Assembly: GCF_014873915.1 (NCBI RefSeq)
Contig: NZ_JADBEJ010000008.1
Coordinates: 1,116,001 to 1,180,000, forward strand
Direction of reading: 5' to 3'
DNA: 64,000 nucleotides
From: Amycolatopsis roodepoortensis
GTDB lineage: Bacteria > Actinomycetota > Actinomycetes > Mycobacteriales > Pseudonocardiaceae
Part shown: piece after piece, positions 1 to 7,650 of the stretch
How the letters are laid out: every line of letters starts with the position of its first letter
Numbering within the stretch: the first letter of the stretch is position 1
Translations under genes and position numbers: made by a program
Notes under the pieces: generated by a model
Databases searched by the model: none
What the model was told of the DNA's origin: nothing
What the model saw: the letters and a program-made list of their open reading frames with translations, nothing else

Positions 1-1080
1 CCCGAGGCGGGCCGCGCCGAGCTGGTCACCCTGCTCAAACAGCTCGGCCTGCACACGCTGGGTGCCTTCGCGGCCCTCGACGAAAGCGACGTCTCCGCGC
101 GCTTCGGGGCGGAGGGAGTGCTCGCGCACAGGCTGGCGCGAGGACGGTCCGAACGTCCGCCGTCGCGTCGGCGGCCGCCACCGGAACTCTCCCTCGCGAA
201 GGCGTTCGACCCGCCGATCGACCGGGTCGACGCCGCCGCGTTCGTGGCGAAAGGGCTCGGCGAACGCTTCCACGCCGGGCTCGCCGCGCACGGGCTGGCC
301 TGCACCCGGCTCGGTATCTACGCCACCACCGAGACCGGCGAACAGCTCGGCCGGGTGTGGCGCTGCGCCGAACCGCTGACCCCGCTCGGCGTCGCGGACA
401 GGGTGCGCTGGCAGTTCGAAGGCTGGCTGAAAGCCAAGGACCGCCCCAATTCCGGCGTCGTGCGGTTGCGGCTGGAGCCGGAGGAGACGGTCGAAGGGCG
501 GTCGCTGCAGCTCGGGTTGTGGCAGGCGGGCGCGACGGGTGTGCTGAGACCGTCCACAGAGGACGAAGGAGTGTCCGGCGAGCGGGCGGGCCGCGCGCTG
601 GTGCGGGTGCAGGGGCTGCTCGGCCCGGAGAGCGTCTTCACCGCGGTGCTCGACGGCGGTCGCGATCCCGCCGAGCGGGTCCGGCTGGTGCCGTGGGGCG
701 ACCGGCGGGAGAAGTCGGCGCAGGCCGACGCGAACTGGGCGGGGCGGCTCCCGTCGCCCTCCCCGGCGACGGTGTTCGCCCGGCCGGTGCCCGCTCAGGT
801 GCTGGACGAGAACGGGTGCGTCGTGGAGATCACCGCGCGGCGCCGGGTCACCGCCGCTCCGTTCCTCGTGAGTTTCGAGGGTGGTGAGCCGCGCGAGGTG
901 ATCGCCTGGGCCGGGCCGTGGTTCGTCGGGGTCCGGGCCGGGGCGGGGCACGCCCGGTCGGGGACCCGGATGCGGTTGCAGGTGCTGCTGGCCGACGGGC
1001 AGGACGCCGAAGAAGCGGTGCTGCTGCGCTTCGAGCACCACAAGAATCCGATGTGGACACTGGAAGGGAAGTACGACTGA
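1..1080 (+). CDS. imuB: ImuB-type Y-family DNA polymerase-like protein (C-terminal part)
   Basis: The reading frame is open from the first base, so the N-terminus lies outside the window; 359 residues are visible. ImuB is the catalytically inactive Y-family subunit that bridges the beta clamp and DnaE2 in the actinobacterial and proteobacterial mutasome, active in translesion synthesis after damage. The visible part covers the end of the thumb and helix-hairpin-helix region (a short LGLHTLGAFAAL-type stretch at the left edge), the little-finger region and the extended C-terminal tail, ending MWTLEGKYD. The palm residues that separate ImuB from active DinB are not visible. The assignment rests on this tail and on dnaE2 lying 158 bp downstream in the same direction. 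Confidence 0.85.
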   Translation, partial: PEAGRAELVTLLKQLGLHTLGAFAALDESDVSARFGAEGVLAHRLARGRSERPPSRRRPPPELSLAKAFDPPIDRVDAAAFVAKGLGERFHAGLAAHGLACTRLGIYATTETGEQLGRVWRCAEPLTPLGVADRVRWQFEGWLKAKDRPNSGVVRLRLEPEETVEGRSLQLGLWQAGATGVLRPSTEDEGVSGERAGRALVRVQGLLGPESVFTAVLDGGRDPAERVRLVPWGDRREKSAQADANWAGRLPSPSPATVFARPVPAQVLDENGCVVEITARRRVTAAPFLVSFEGGEPREVIAWAGPWFVGVRAGAGHARSGTRMRLQVLLADGQDAEEAVLLRFEHHKNPMWTLEGKYD

Positions 1081-1082
1081 CC

Positions 1083-1235
1083 ATGGACGAGGAGTACACG
1101 CGGCTGGTGCGGCGCTGGCTGGAGGAGCCCGCCATCCCGGTGCAACGTGCCGAGCTGGACACGGCCTGGGCGGCGTGCGTCCCGCGCGCGGAAGTGTTCG
1201 TCCCCGCGCCGAGAAGCTCGACCGAGAATCGGTGA
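1083..1235 (+). CDS. Small 50-aa protein between imuB and dnaE2
   Basis: The ATG starts 2 bp after the imuB stop and the stop lies 3 bp before the dnaE2 ATG, so it sits tightly inside the operon. The product is 50 residues, begins MDEEYTRLVRRWLEE and is partly acidic; I see no domain, signal peptide or membrane segment. Tight packing and absence of a competing frame support it as a real gene that may be translationally coupled to its neighbours. I do not recognise a family; a role beside the mutasome is inferred from position only. Confidence 0.6.
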   Translation: MDEEYTRLVRRWLEEPAIPVQRAELDTAWAACVPRAEVFVPAPRSSTENR

Positions 1236-1238
1236 CCC

Positions 1239-4200
1239 ATGGGCTGGAACAACCCTCCGCGGCCGTGGAAGGATCTCGCCCGCGAGCTCGCGGGCGAGGT
1301 TCCGCCCGGCGACGGCGGTGACAGCCCCGCTTGGAGTGCCAAGCGGCAGGGTTATCAGCCGCCCGCGGATCTGACCGGGCTGATCGGTGAAGACGACGGC
1401 GCCACCGCGCACCGGGTGCCGTACGCCGAACTGCACTGCCATTCGAACTTCAGCTTCCTCGACGGCGCGAGCCATCCCGAGGAGCTGGTGGAGGAGGCGG
1501 CGCGGCTGGGCCTGGACGCGATCGCGCTCACCGATCACGACGGCATGTACGGCGTGGTCCGCTTCGCCGAGGCGGCGAGGGAGCTGGGCGTGCACACCGT
1601 CTTCGGCACCGAGCTCAGCTTCGGCCTTTCGGGGCCGCAGAACGGATTCGCCGACCCCGAGGGGGAGCATCTGCTCCTGCTGGCCAAGCAGCAGGACGGG
1701 TACCTGAGCCTGAACCGGGCGATCACCGCCGGCCAGTTGTACGGCTTCGACAGGCAGTCGTTGTCCCCCAAGGAAAGGGCGGAGAAAGGCAGGCCGGTCT
1801 ACGACCTGCGCGCGGTCGCCGAAGAGGTACGCGGGAAGTGCGTGGTGCTCACCGGGTGCCGCAAGGGCGCGGTGCGCAAGGCGCTCGTCACCGAAGGTCC
1901 CGCCGCGGCCGTCGTGCGGCTGAAGGAACTCATCGACTGCTTCGGCCGGGAGAACGTCTACGTCGAACTCATCGACCACAGCCTTCCCCTGGACAGCACA
2001 CACAACGACCTGTTGAGCGAGATGGCCGTCGAGTTCGGCCTGCCGACGGTGGCGACCACGGCCGCGCACTACGCCCGGCCGGAGCGGGCTCCGCTCGCCG
2101 ACGCGCTCAGCGCCATCCGTGCCCGGCGGGGCCTGGAGGACATGGAGGGCTGGCTGCCCGCCGCGGGAACGGCGTTCCTGCGGTCGGGGGAGGAGATGGC
2201 CGAGATCTTCGCGCGGTATCCGGGCGCGGTGCAGCGGGCGGCGCTGCTCGGCCGGGAGTGCGCGTTCGAACTCCACCACATCCAGCCGAAGCTGCCGCCG
2301 TTCAAGGTGCCGGAAGGCCACACCGAAGCGACCTACTTGCGCTACCTCACCAAGGAAGGCGCGAAGGAGCACGAGAAGAACAAGAACGCCGAATATCGCG
2401 AGAAAGCGCGGAAGCTGATCGATCACGAACTGGACATCATCGAAGAGTTGGGCTTCCCCGGCTACTTCCTGATCGTCTGGGACATCGTGCGGTTCTGCCG
2501 GGAGAACGACATCCTCTGCCAGGGCCGGGGATCGGCCGCGAACTCGGCGGTCTGCTACGCGCTCGGCATCACCAAGGTCGACGCCGTGCGGTACGGCCTG
2601 CTCTTCGAGCGGTTCCTCGCCCCGGATCGCGACGGCTACCCGGACATCGACCTCGACATCGAGTCCGACCGCCGCGAAGAGGCGATCCAGTACGTCTACG
2701 AAAAATACGGGCGGCTGAACACCGCGCAGGTCGCGAACGTGATCACCTACCGGGCGCGGTCCGCGGTCCGGGACGCGGCGCGGGCGCTGGGGTACACGCC
2801 CGGCCAGCAGGACGCGTGGAGCAAGCAGATCGACCGCTGGGGTGCGTTGCGGGCCACGGAGAAGGACCACGATCACGACATCCCCGAAGAGGTCGTGGAG
2901 CTGGCTTGCGCGCTCGAAGACTTCCCCCGGCATCTGGGCATCCATTCCGGTGGGATGGTGATCTGCAAGCAGCCGGTGAGCGAGGTCGTCCCGATCGAAT
3001 GGGCCCGCATGGAGAACCGCAGTGTCGTGCAGTGGGAGAAGGACGACTGCGCCGCGGCCGGGCTGGTCAAATTCGATCTGCTCGGGCTCGGGATGTTGTC
3101 GGCCCTGCACTACATGATCGATCTGGTCCGTGATCATAAGGGGGAAGAGGTCGACATCTCCGAATTGGATCTCAAGGATCAGAACATCTACGAAATGCTC
3201 TGCCGGGCCGACGCGATCGGTGTCTTCCAGGTGGAGAGCCGGGCGCAGCTGGCCACGCTGCCCCGCTTGCGCCCCGAGACCTTCTACGATCTGGCGGTCG
3301 AGGTCGCGCTCATCCGGCCCGGTCCGATCCAGGGCGGTTCGGTGCATCCCTACATCCGGCGCAAGAACGGCCAGGAGAAATGGGATTTCGACCATCCGAA
3401 ACTGGCCAACGCGCTGGGAAAGACCCTCGGTGTCCCGCTGTTCCAGGAACAGATGATGCAGATCGCCCTCGACATCGCCGACTTCACCCCGGCGGAGGCG
3501 GATCAGTTGCGGCACGCCATGGGGGCGAAACGGTCCGAACAGAAGATGGAGCGGCTCAAACGCCGTTTCCTCGAAGGCGCCGCGAAGAACGACGTGGAAG
3601 GCGAGCTCGCCGAGAAGATCTTCGGCAAGCTCAAGGCGTTCGCGAATTTCGGCTTCCCGGAGAGTCACGCGCTGAGTTTCGCCCTGCTGGTGTTCGCGAG
3701 CGCGTACTTCAAGTACTACCACCCGGACGCGTTCCTGGCGGGTTTGCTGCGCGCGCAGCCGATGGGGTTCTACTCGCCGCAGTCGCTGGTCGCCGACGCG
3801 CGGCGGCACGGGGTGCGGGTGCTCAGCCCGGACATCAACGCGAGTCTTCCGCACGCGACGCTGGAACCCTTGCCGGAAGGGGGAAAGCTACTCGCCGTGC
3901 GGGGCGGCCTGTCCACCGTGCGGATGATCGGCGAGAACTTGGCGAAGAAGATCGTCGAGGAACGGGAAAACGGCGGTCCGTTCGCGGATCTGTCCGAGGT
4001 CGCCCGGCGGGTGCGGCTGACCAGGCCGCAGGTCGAGGCGCTGGCCGCGGCCGGTGCCTTCGGCTGCTTCGGCGAGAGCAGGCGAAGTGCGCTCTGGGCG
4101 GCGGGCGCGGTCGCCGACGAAAGCCCGGAGAAACTGCCGGGACTCATCACCGGGGCGAAGGCGCCGATGTTGCCGGGAATGGACGAAATCGATGTCGCGG

Positions 4201-4592
4201 CCGCGGACGTCTGGGCCACCGGGGTGTCACCGGACAGCTTCCCGACCCAGTTCATCCGGGAGCACCTCGACGAACTCGGCGTCGTCACGGCGGCGGGCCT
4301 GCGCGAGATCCCGCACGGCACACACGTGCTGACCGGTGGCGCGGTGACCCATCGCCAGCGGCCGGCGACGGCGGGTGGCGTCACCTTCATGAACCTCGAA
4401 GACGAGACGGGGATGATCAACGTGATCTGCACGATGGGGGTGTGGCAGCGCTACCACCGGGTCGCCCGCGGCAGCCCCGCGCTGCTGGTCCGGGGTGTGG
4501 TCGAGCGCACCGGCGAGGTGGTGAACGTCCTCGCCGAACAGATCCGGCACCTGCCGTTGCGGATCACCGCCAAGTCCCGCGACTTCCGCTGA
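1239..4592 (+). CDS. dnaE2: Error-prone DNA polymerase III alpha subunit DnaE2
   Basis: The protein is 1117 aa, close to the usual DnaE2 length. It is a C-family polymerase that works with ImuB in damage-induced mutagenesis. An N-terminal PHP domain carries H66, H68 and a TDHDG motif near residues 98-102. The polymerase core has a PDIDLD motif near residues 467-472 with the catalytic aspartates. The protein ends with an OB-fold-like segment (about 1025-1100) and a basic tail. ATG follows the 50-aa ORF by 3 bp. It is shorter than replicative DnaE1 and has its own poorly charged N-terminal extension of about 60 residues, as expected for DnaE2. No LexA box is visible here because the cassette promoter lies upstream of the window. 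Confidence 0.95.
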   Translation: MGWNNPPRPWKDLARELAGEVPPGDGGDSPAWSAKRQGYQPPADLTGLIGEDDGATAHRVPYAELHCHSNFSFLDGASHPEELVEEAARLGLDAIALTDHDGMYGVVRFAEAARELGVHTVFGTELSFGLSGPQNGFADPEGEHLLLLAKQQDGYLSLNRAITAGQLYGFDRQSLSPKERAEKGRPVYDLRAVAEEVRGKCVVLTGCRKGAVRKALVTEGPAAAVVRLKELIDCFGRENVYVELIDHSLPLDSTHNDLLSEMAVEFGLPTVATTAAHYARPERAPLADALSAIRARRGLEDMEGWLPAAGTAFLRSGEEMAEIFARYPGAVQRAALLGRECAFELHHIQPKLPPFKVPEGHTEATYLRYLTKEGAKEHEKNKNAEYREKARKLIDHELDIIEELGFPGYFLIVWDIVRFCRENDILCQGRGSAANSAVCYALGITKVDAVRYGLLFERFLAPDRDGYPDIDLDIESDRREEAIQYVYEKYGRLNTAQVANVITYRARSAVRDAARALGYTPGQQDAWSKQIDRWGALRATEKDHDHDIPEEVVELACALEDFPRHLGIHSGGMVICKQPVSEVVPIEWARMENRSVVQWEKDDCAAAGLVKFDLLGLGMLSALHYMIDLVRDHKGEEVDISELDLKDQNIYEMLCRADAIGVFQVESRAQLATLPRLRPETFYDLAVEVALIRPGPIQGGSVHPYIRRKNGQEKWDFDHPKLANALGKTLGVPLFQEQMMQIALDIADFTPAEADQLRHAMGAKRSEQKMERLKRRFLEGAAKNDVEGELAEKIFGKLKAFANFGFPESHALSFALLVFASAYFKYYHPDAFLAGLLRAQPMGFYSPQSLVADARRHGVRVLSPDINASLPHATLEPLPEGGKLLAVRGGLSTVRMIGENLAKKIVEERENGGPFADLSEVARRVRLTRPQVEALAAAGAFGCFGESRRSALWAAGAVADESPEKLPGLITGAKAPMLPGMDEIDVAAADVWATGVSPDSFPTQFIREHLDELGVVTAAGLREIPHGTHVLTGGAVTHRQRPATAGGVTFMNLEDETGMINVICTMGVWQRYHRVARGSPALLVRGVVERTGEVVNVLAEQIRHLPLRITAKSRDFR

Positions 4593-4698
4593 ACCCTCTT
4601 GACGATCATCAGGGGCCCGTGCTGAAGTGTTTCCAGCGTCGCAGTGCACCCGGCAAAGAGACCGTCGCGGGCATGGAGGCGCCGGACCATGGGAAATC

Positions 4699-5208
4699 AT
4701 GGAAACCCCTTCTCGGACGAACGGCCGGTTGACGGCGTTCGGAAATCAACTCGTTCAGGTTCACAACTGGCTGCGTAAAGAGCTGGCCCTGCTGCACGAC
4801 GACCTCGGGTCGGTCGCGGAGGGGCGTGCGGAACGGTTACGCGATCTCCGCGCGCATTGCCTCACCTTCTGCTCGGCGCTCACCAGGCATCACACCGGCG
4901 AGGACGGTGGCGCTTTCCTTGTACTGGCGGAGAAATTCCCCGAATTGCGGCCGTCGCTCGAAGAGCTCGCGCACGACCACGAGGTCATGACCGGGCTCAT
5001 CGAACGGATCGAAGAGCTGGTCGCCGGGGTCGGCCCCGGGTCGAGCCCAGCCGAGATCCTCGACATCCAACGGGAACTGGACGGGCTCACGGCGATCATG
5101 GAGACGCATTTCCGCTACGAGGAGAAGCGGATCGTCGAGGTGCTCAACTCGCTGGACATGCCGGAGTGGCAGGAGTCGAAGCCTTCTTTCCTGCTGAAAT
5201 CCCATTAG
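4699..5208 (+). CDS. Hemerythrin HHE cation-binding domain protein
   Basis: This is a 169-aa helical protein with the spaced His/Glu ligands of a di-iron hemerythrin-like bundle: H22, H64-H65 with E68, H92/H94 and H137 followed by E141-E142. Such small cytosolic proteins bind oxygen or act in redox or iron sensing; the actual ligand here is unknown. I chose the ATG at 4699, because the upstream extension from 4627 is rich in low-probability codons and unlike the family. It stands alone, 106 bp after dnaE2 and 68 bp before the VOC gene. Confidence 0.8.
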   Translation: METPSRTNGRLTAFGNQLVQVHNWLRKELALLHDDLGSVAEGRAERLRDLRAHCLTFCSALTRHHTGEDGGAFLVLAEKFPELRPSLEELAHDHEVMTGLIERIEELVAGVGPGSSPAEILDIQRELDGLTAIMETHFRYEEKRIVEVLNSLDMPEWQESKPSFLLKSH

Positions 5209-5276
5209 GACATGATCTGTCCTATACGGGCTTTAGCGTTCTTCTCATCGCACCACGACGACTGAGGAGAACTCCG

Positions 5277-5759
5277 ATGACCAACCCGATCCCCGACGGC
5301 TACCACTCGGTCACCCCGTGGATCATCTCGCGCGACACCGCGGGCATGATCGACTTCCTCGAGCGCGTCTTCGACGCCGAGCCGCTGGGTGACCCGGTGT
5401 ACGTCGAAGGCGGGAAGATCGGGCACGCGGAGGTCCGGATCGGCGACTCGGTGGTCATGCTGTTCGACTCGCGGGACCACTGGGTCGACACTCCCGCGTA
5501 CCTGCGGCTCTACGTCGAAGACAGCGTCGAGACGCAGCGCCGGGCGATCGAGGCCGGGGCCAAAGAGGTCACGAAGCAGACCGAACTGTTCTTCGGCGAC
5601 CGAGTCGGCCGGGTGCTCGACCCGTTCGGCAACCTCTGGTGGATCCAGACCCGGCTGGTCGATCTCGACTATCCGGAGATGGAGCGCCGGATGAACGACC
5701 CGAAGTTCATCGAGGCCATGCGGTACGTCTCCGGCACGGAGATCATCCCGAGCCGCTGA
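5277..5759 (+). CDS. VOC/glyoxalase-like (PhnB-type) protein
   Basis: The product is 160 aa with the paired beta-alpha-beta-beta-beta layout of vicinal-oxygen-chelate proteins. It has the GYHSVTPW opening and RVLDPFGNLWWIQT segment typical of PhnB/YdeI-like members, followed by a short C-terminal helix. The substrate is not predictable. The start at 5277 is supported by a GAGGAG ribosome site 6 bp upstream. The gene is followed directly by the structured non-coding stretch that precedes the reverse transcriptase. Confidence 0.85.
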   Translation: MTNPIPDGYHSVTPWIISRDTAGMIDFLERVFDAEPLGDPVYVEGGKIGHAEVRIGDSVVMLFDSRDHWVDTPAYLRLYVEDSVETQRRAIEAGAKEVTKQTELFFGDRVGRVLDPFGNLWWIQTRLVDLDYPEMERRMNDPKFIEAMRYVSGTEIIPSR

Positions 5760-5767
5760 TTTCGGTA

Positions 5768-5888
5768 GGGTGGTGATCGCGACGCGGAGGTGAGCCGGTG
5801 GATCACCACCCACTCCGGGGCAACCCCGGGGAGTACGAAGTCAGCGAGACAAGGCGCCCCGCGCGAGCGCGGCATGCTCCGCGTGCGA
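5768..5888 (+). ncRNA. Putative retron msr-msd-like structured RNA upstream of the RT gene
   Basis: This gene-free stretch is packed with inverted repeats. TCGC (5777-5780) plus ACGCGGAG (5782-5789) can pair with CTCCGCGT (5877-5884) plus GCGA (5885-5888), leaving only G5781 unpaired. This would close a roughly 110-nt RNA like the a1/a2 arms of a retron. An AGC triplet (5793-5795), the priming-guanosine context in known retrons, follows the left arm. Inside are hairpins at 5812-5834 (ACTCC-GGGG / CCCC-GG bulge-GGAGT) and 5859-5872 (CCGCG-CGAG-CGCGG). An alternative 11-bp pairing (5768-5778 with 5801-5811) competes. Pairing is read directly; the retron role is inference. Confidence 0.45.
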
Positions 5889-5898
5889 GTCCGCGCGG

Positions 5899-6969
5899 AT
5901 GACAGGAGAAAAAGTCACCTCCGCGTCGCTCCTCGAACCCCTGCCGCCGGTCTGGCGATTCCAGGTGGCCCGCTGGGCGACCTTCGACGAGTGCGCCGCC
6001 GGACTCGGCCTGACACCCGGCGAACTCTCGTGGTTCGCCGACGCGAAGGGCTGGAACAGGCGTGCGGCCGGGCCGATCCGGCACTACACCTACCGCTGGA
6101 TCCCGACCGCTTCGGGCGGGGTGCGGCTCATCGAGCGGCCGAAGCCGCGCATCGCCGAACTGCAACGCCGGATCGTGCGGCACGTCGTCGACGCGCTGCC
6201 GGTGCACGAGGCCGCGCACGGATTCCGGCGCGGCCGGTCGCCGATGTCGTGCGCGGCACCGCATTCCGGCCGGGCGACCGTGGTCCGGATGGATCTCGAA
6301 GGGTTCTTCCCGACGGTGTCCGCGCGCCGGATCTCGGCGTTGCTCGCCCTCGCCGGCTATCCGTCCGTCGTGGCGGAGGCGCTGGCGGGTGTGCTCACCA
6401 CGGCCGTTCCGCCGGATGTCCTCGCCACCGTGCCCGACGGCCGGCGGGACCCGGCGCGCGTGCGCCTGCTGAGCAACCTGGCGGCCACGCATCTTCCGCA
6501 GGGCGCGCCGTCGTCGCCCGCGGTCGCGAACGCGGTCACGCACCATCTCGACCGGCGGATCGACGGCCTCGCCCGTGCGCTGGGCGCGGTCTACACGCGG
6601 TACGCCGACGACCTGGCGTTCTCCGGGGATTCCCTGCCGCTGCACCGGTTGCTGCCCGGGGTCCGGCGGATCGTGACCGACGAGGGCTTCCGGCTCCGGA
6701 ACGACAAGACGTCGATCGCCGCCGCGCACCAGCGGCAACGGGTCGCGGGGCTGGTGGTCAACAGCGCGCCCGCCGCGACACGCGCCGACTACGACGCCCT
6801 GCGCGCGGTGCTCCACAACTGCGTCCGGACCGGCCCGCAGGAACAGAACCTGGCCGGTCACCCGGACTTCCGCGCCCACCTGCTCGGCCGGATCGGCTGG
6901 ATCGCCGCGTCTTCGGAGCGCCGAGCGGCGAAGCTGCGCGACTTGTTCGGCGGCATCACCTGGCCGTGA
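5899..6969 (+). CDS. Retron-type reverse transcriptase
   Basis: This 356-aa RNA-directed DNA polymerase is the usual length of stand-alone retron RTs. Domain 3 has MDLEGFF (D132), domain 4 LPQGAPSSPAVAN (199-211) and domain 5 YADD (235-238), so all catalytic aspartates are present. Two retron signatures appear in altered form: CAAPH at 118-122 where NAXXH is usual, and VAG at 282-284 where VTG is usual. There is no maturase (X) domain, endonuclease or fused effector. No convincing Shine-Dalgarno site precedes the ATG; the start lies 10 nt after the right arm of the upstream RNA structure. A pentapeptide-repeat gene follows after 22 bp. It could instead be a domesticated or abortive-infection-type RT. 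Confidence 0.85.
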   Translation: MTGEKVTSASLLEPLPPVWRFQVARWATFDECAAGLGLTPGELSWFADAKGWNRRAAGPIRHYTYRWIPTASGGVRLIERPKPRIAELQRRIVRHVVDALPVHEAAHGFRRGRSPMSCAAPHSGRATVVRMDLEGFFPTVSARRISALLALAGYPSVVAEALAGVLTTAVPPDVLATVPDGRRDPARVRLLSNLAATHLPQGAPSSPAVANAVTHHLDRRIDGLARALGAVYTRYADDLAFSGDSLPLHRLLPGVRRIVTDEGFRLRNDKTSIAAAHQRQRVAGLVVNSAPAATRADYDALRAVLHNCVRTGPQEQNLAGHPDFRAHLLGRIGWIAASSERRAAKLRDLFGGITWP

Positions 6970-6991
6970 GCGGGTATGCGATCCTGGACGG

Positions 6992-7579
6992 GTGATCGAG
7001 ACCGCGGAGGACTACCGAGAAGCCGTTCTTTCCGAGCAATGGTGGGAAAAACGCAGTTTCGTCGGCTGTGATTTCACCGAAGCCGACCTGCGCGGGCTGC
7101 GCACCCAGGGCTGCACCTTCGACCAGTGCGACTTCACCAAGGTCGACTTCGAAGGCTCGCGCCACGAGGCGTCCGCGTTCCGCTCGTGCACCTTCGACCG
7201 CAGTGTGCTGGCGAGTACGCGGTGGAGCTCCTGCTCGATGCTCGGATCGTCCTTTGTGGACTGCCGGTTCCAGAAGATCGCCTTCACCGAATGCGATCTC
7301 TCGCTGGTGTCGCTCAGCAAGGCTCGTTTGTCCAAAGTGGACCTGGGCGGCCTGCGGCTGCGTGAGGCGAACCTGCTCGACGCGGATCTGACCGGCGCCG
7401 ACCTGCGTGGCGCGGACCTCACCGGCGCCCGGCTGGCGGGCGCGAAGCTCGACGGCGCGGACCTGCGCGGCGCGCGGCTCGACGCCAACGGCCTGGTGCA
7501 GGCGAACCTCACCGGGGTCCACGTGGACACCGAGACCGCGATCGCCTACGCCGCCGCGCACGGCCTCGTCATCCACTGA
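6992..7579 (+). CDS. Pentapeptide-repeat protein
   Basis: The product is 195 aa, built almost wholly of A(D/N)Lxx and xFxxC pentapeptide repeats from about residue 22 to 178, predicting a right-handed quadrilateral beta helix like Qnr or MfpA. The last turns are the most regular (repeated ADLxG). No signal peptide or membrane segment is visible. It starts with GTG 22 bp after the reverse transcriptase stop in the same orientation, so co-transcription is likely. Family members can mimic DNA and protect gyrase, but many have no known role. It could be the retron partner or just a neighbour. Confidence 0.85.
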   Translation: MIETAEDYREAVLSEQWWEKRSFVGCDFTEADLRGLRTQGCTFDQCDFTKVDFEGSRHEASAFRSCTFDRSVLASTRWSSCSMLGSSFVDCRFQKIAFTECDLSLVSLSKARLSKVDLGGLRLREANLLDADLTGADLRGADLTGARLAGAKLDGADLRGARLDANGLVQANLTGVHVDTETAIAYAAAHGLVIH

Positions 7580-7593
7580 CCCCGCATGCGACG

Positions 7594-7634
7594 AACGGGC
7601 CGTTCCTCGCGAGAGCTGCGAGGAACGGCCCGTT
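7594..7634. terminator. Bidirectional hairpin between convergent genes
   Basis: A perfect 17-bp stem (arms 7594-7610 and 7618-7634, starting AACGGGCCGTTCC) encloses a 7-nt loop. It lies between the stops of the pentapeptide gene (+) and the TNT protein (-). There is no T-run, as is usual for actinobacterial terminators. Confidence 0.75.
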
Positions 7635-7650
7635 ATAGCGCCTAGGGGGT

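Noticed and set aside
795..3854. 1019-aa minus-strand frame opposite dnaE2
   Set aside because: High-GC shadow of dnaE2; Arg/His/Pro-rich, no recognisable motif, crosses imuB as well.
5768..5811. Simple rho-independent terminator for the VOC gene
   Set aside because: The 11-bp stem has a 22-nt loop and no T-run and overlaps the longer structure, so I kept it as an alternative fold rather than a terminator call.
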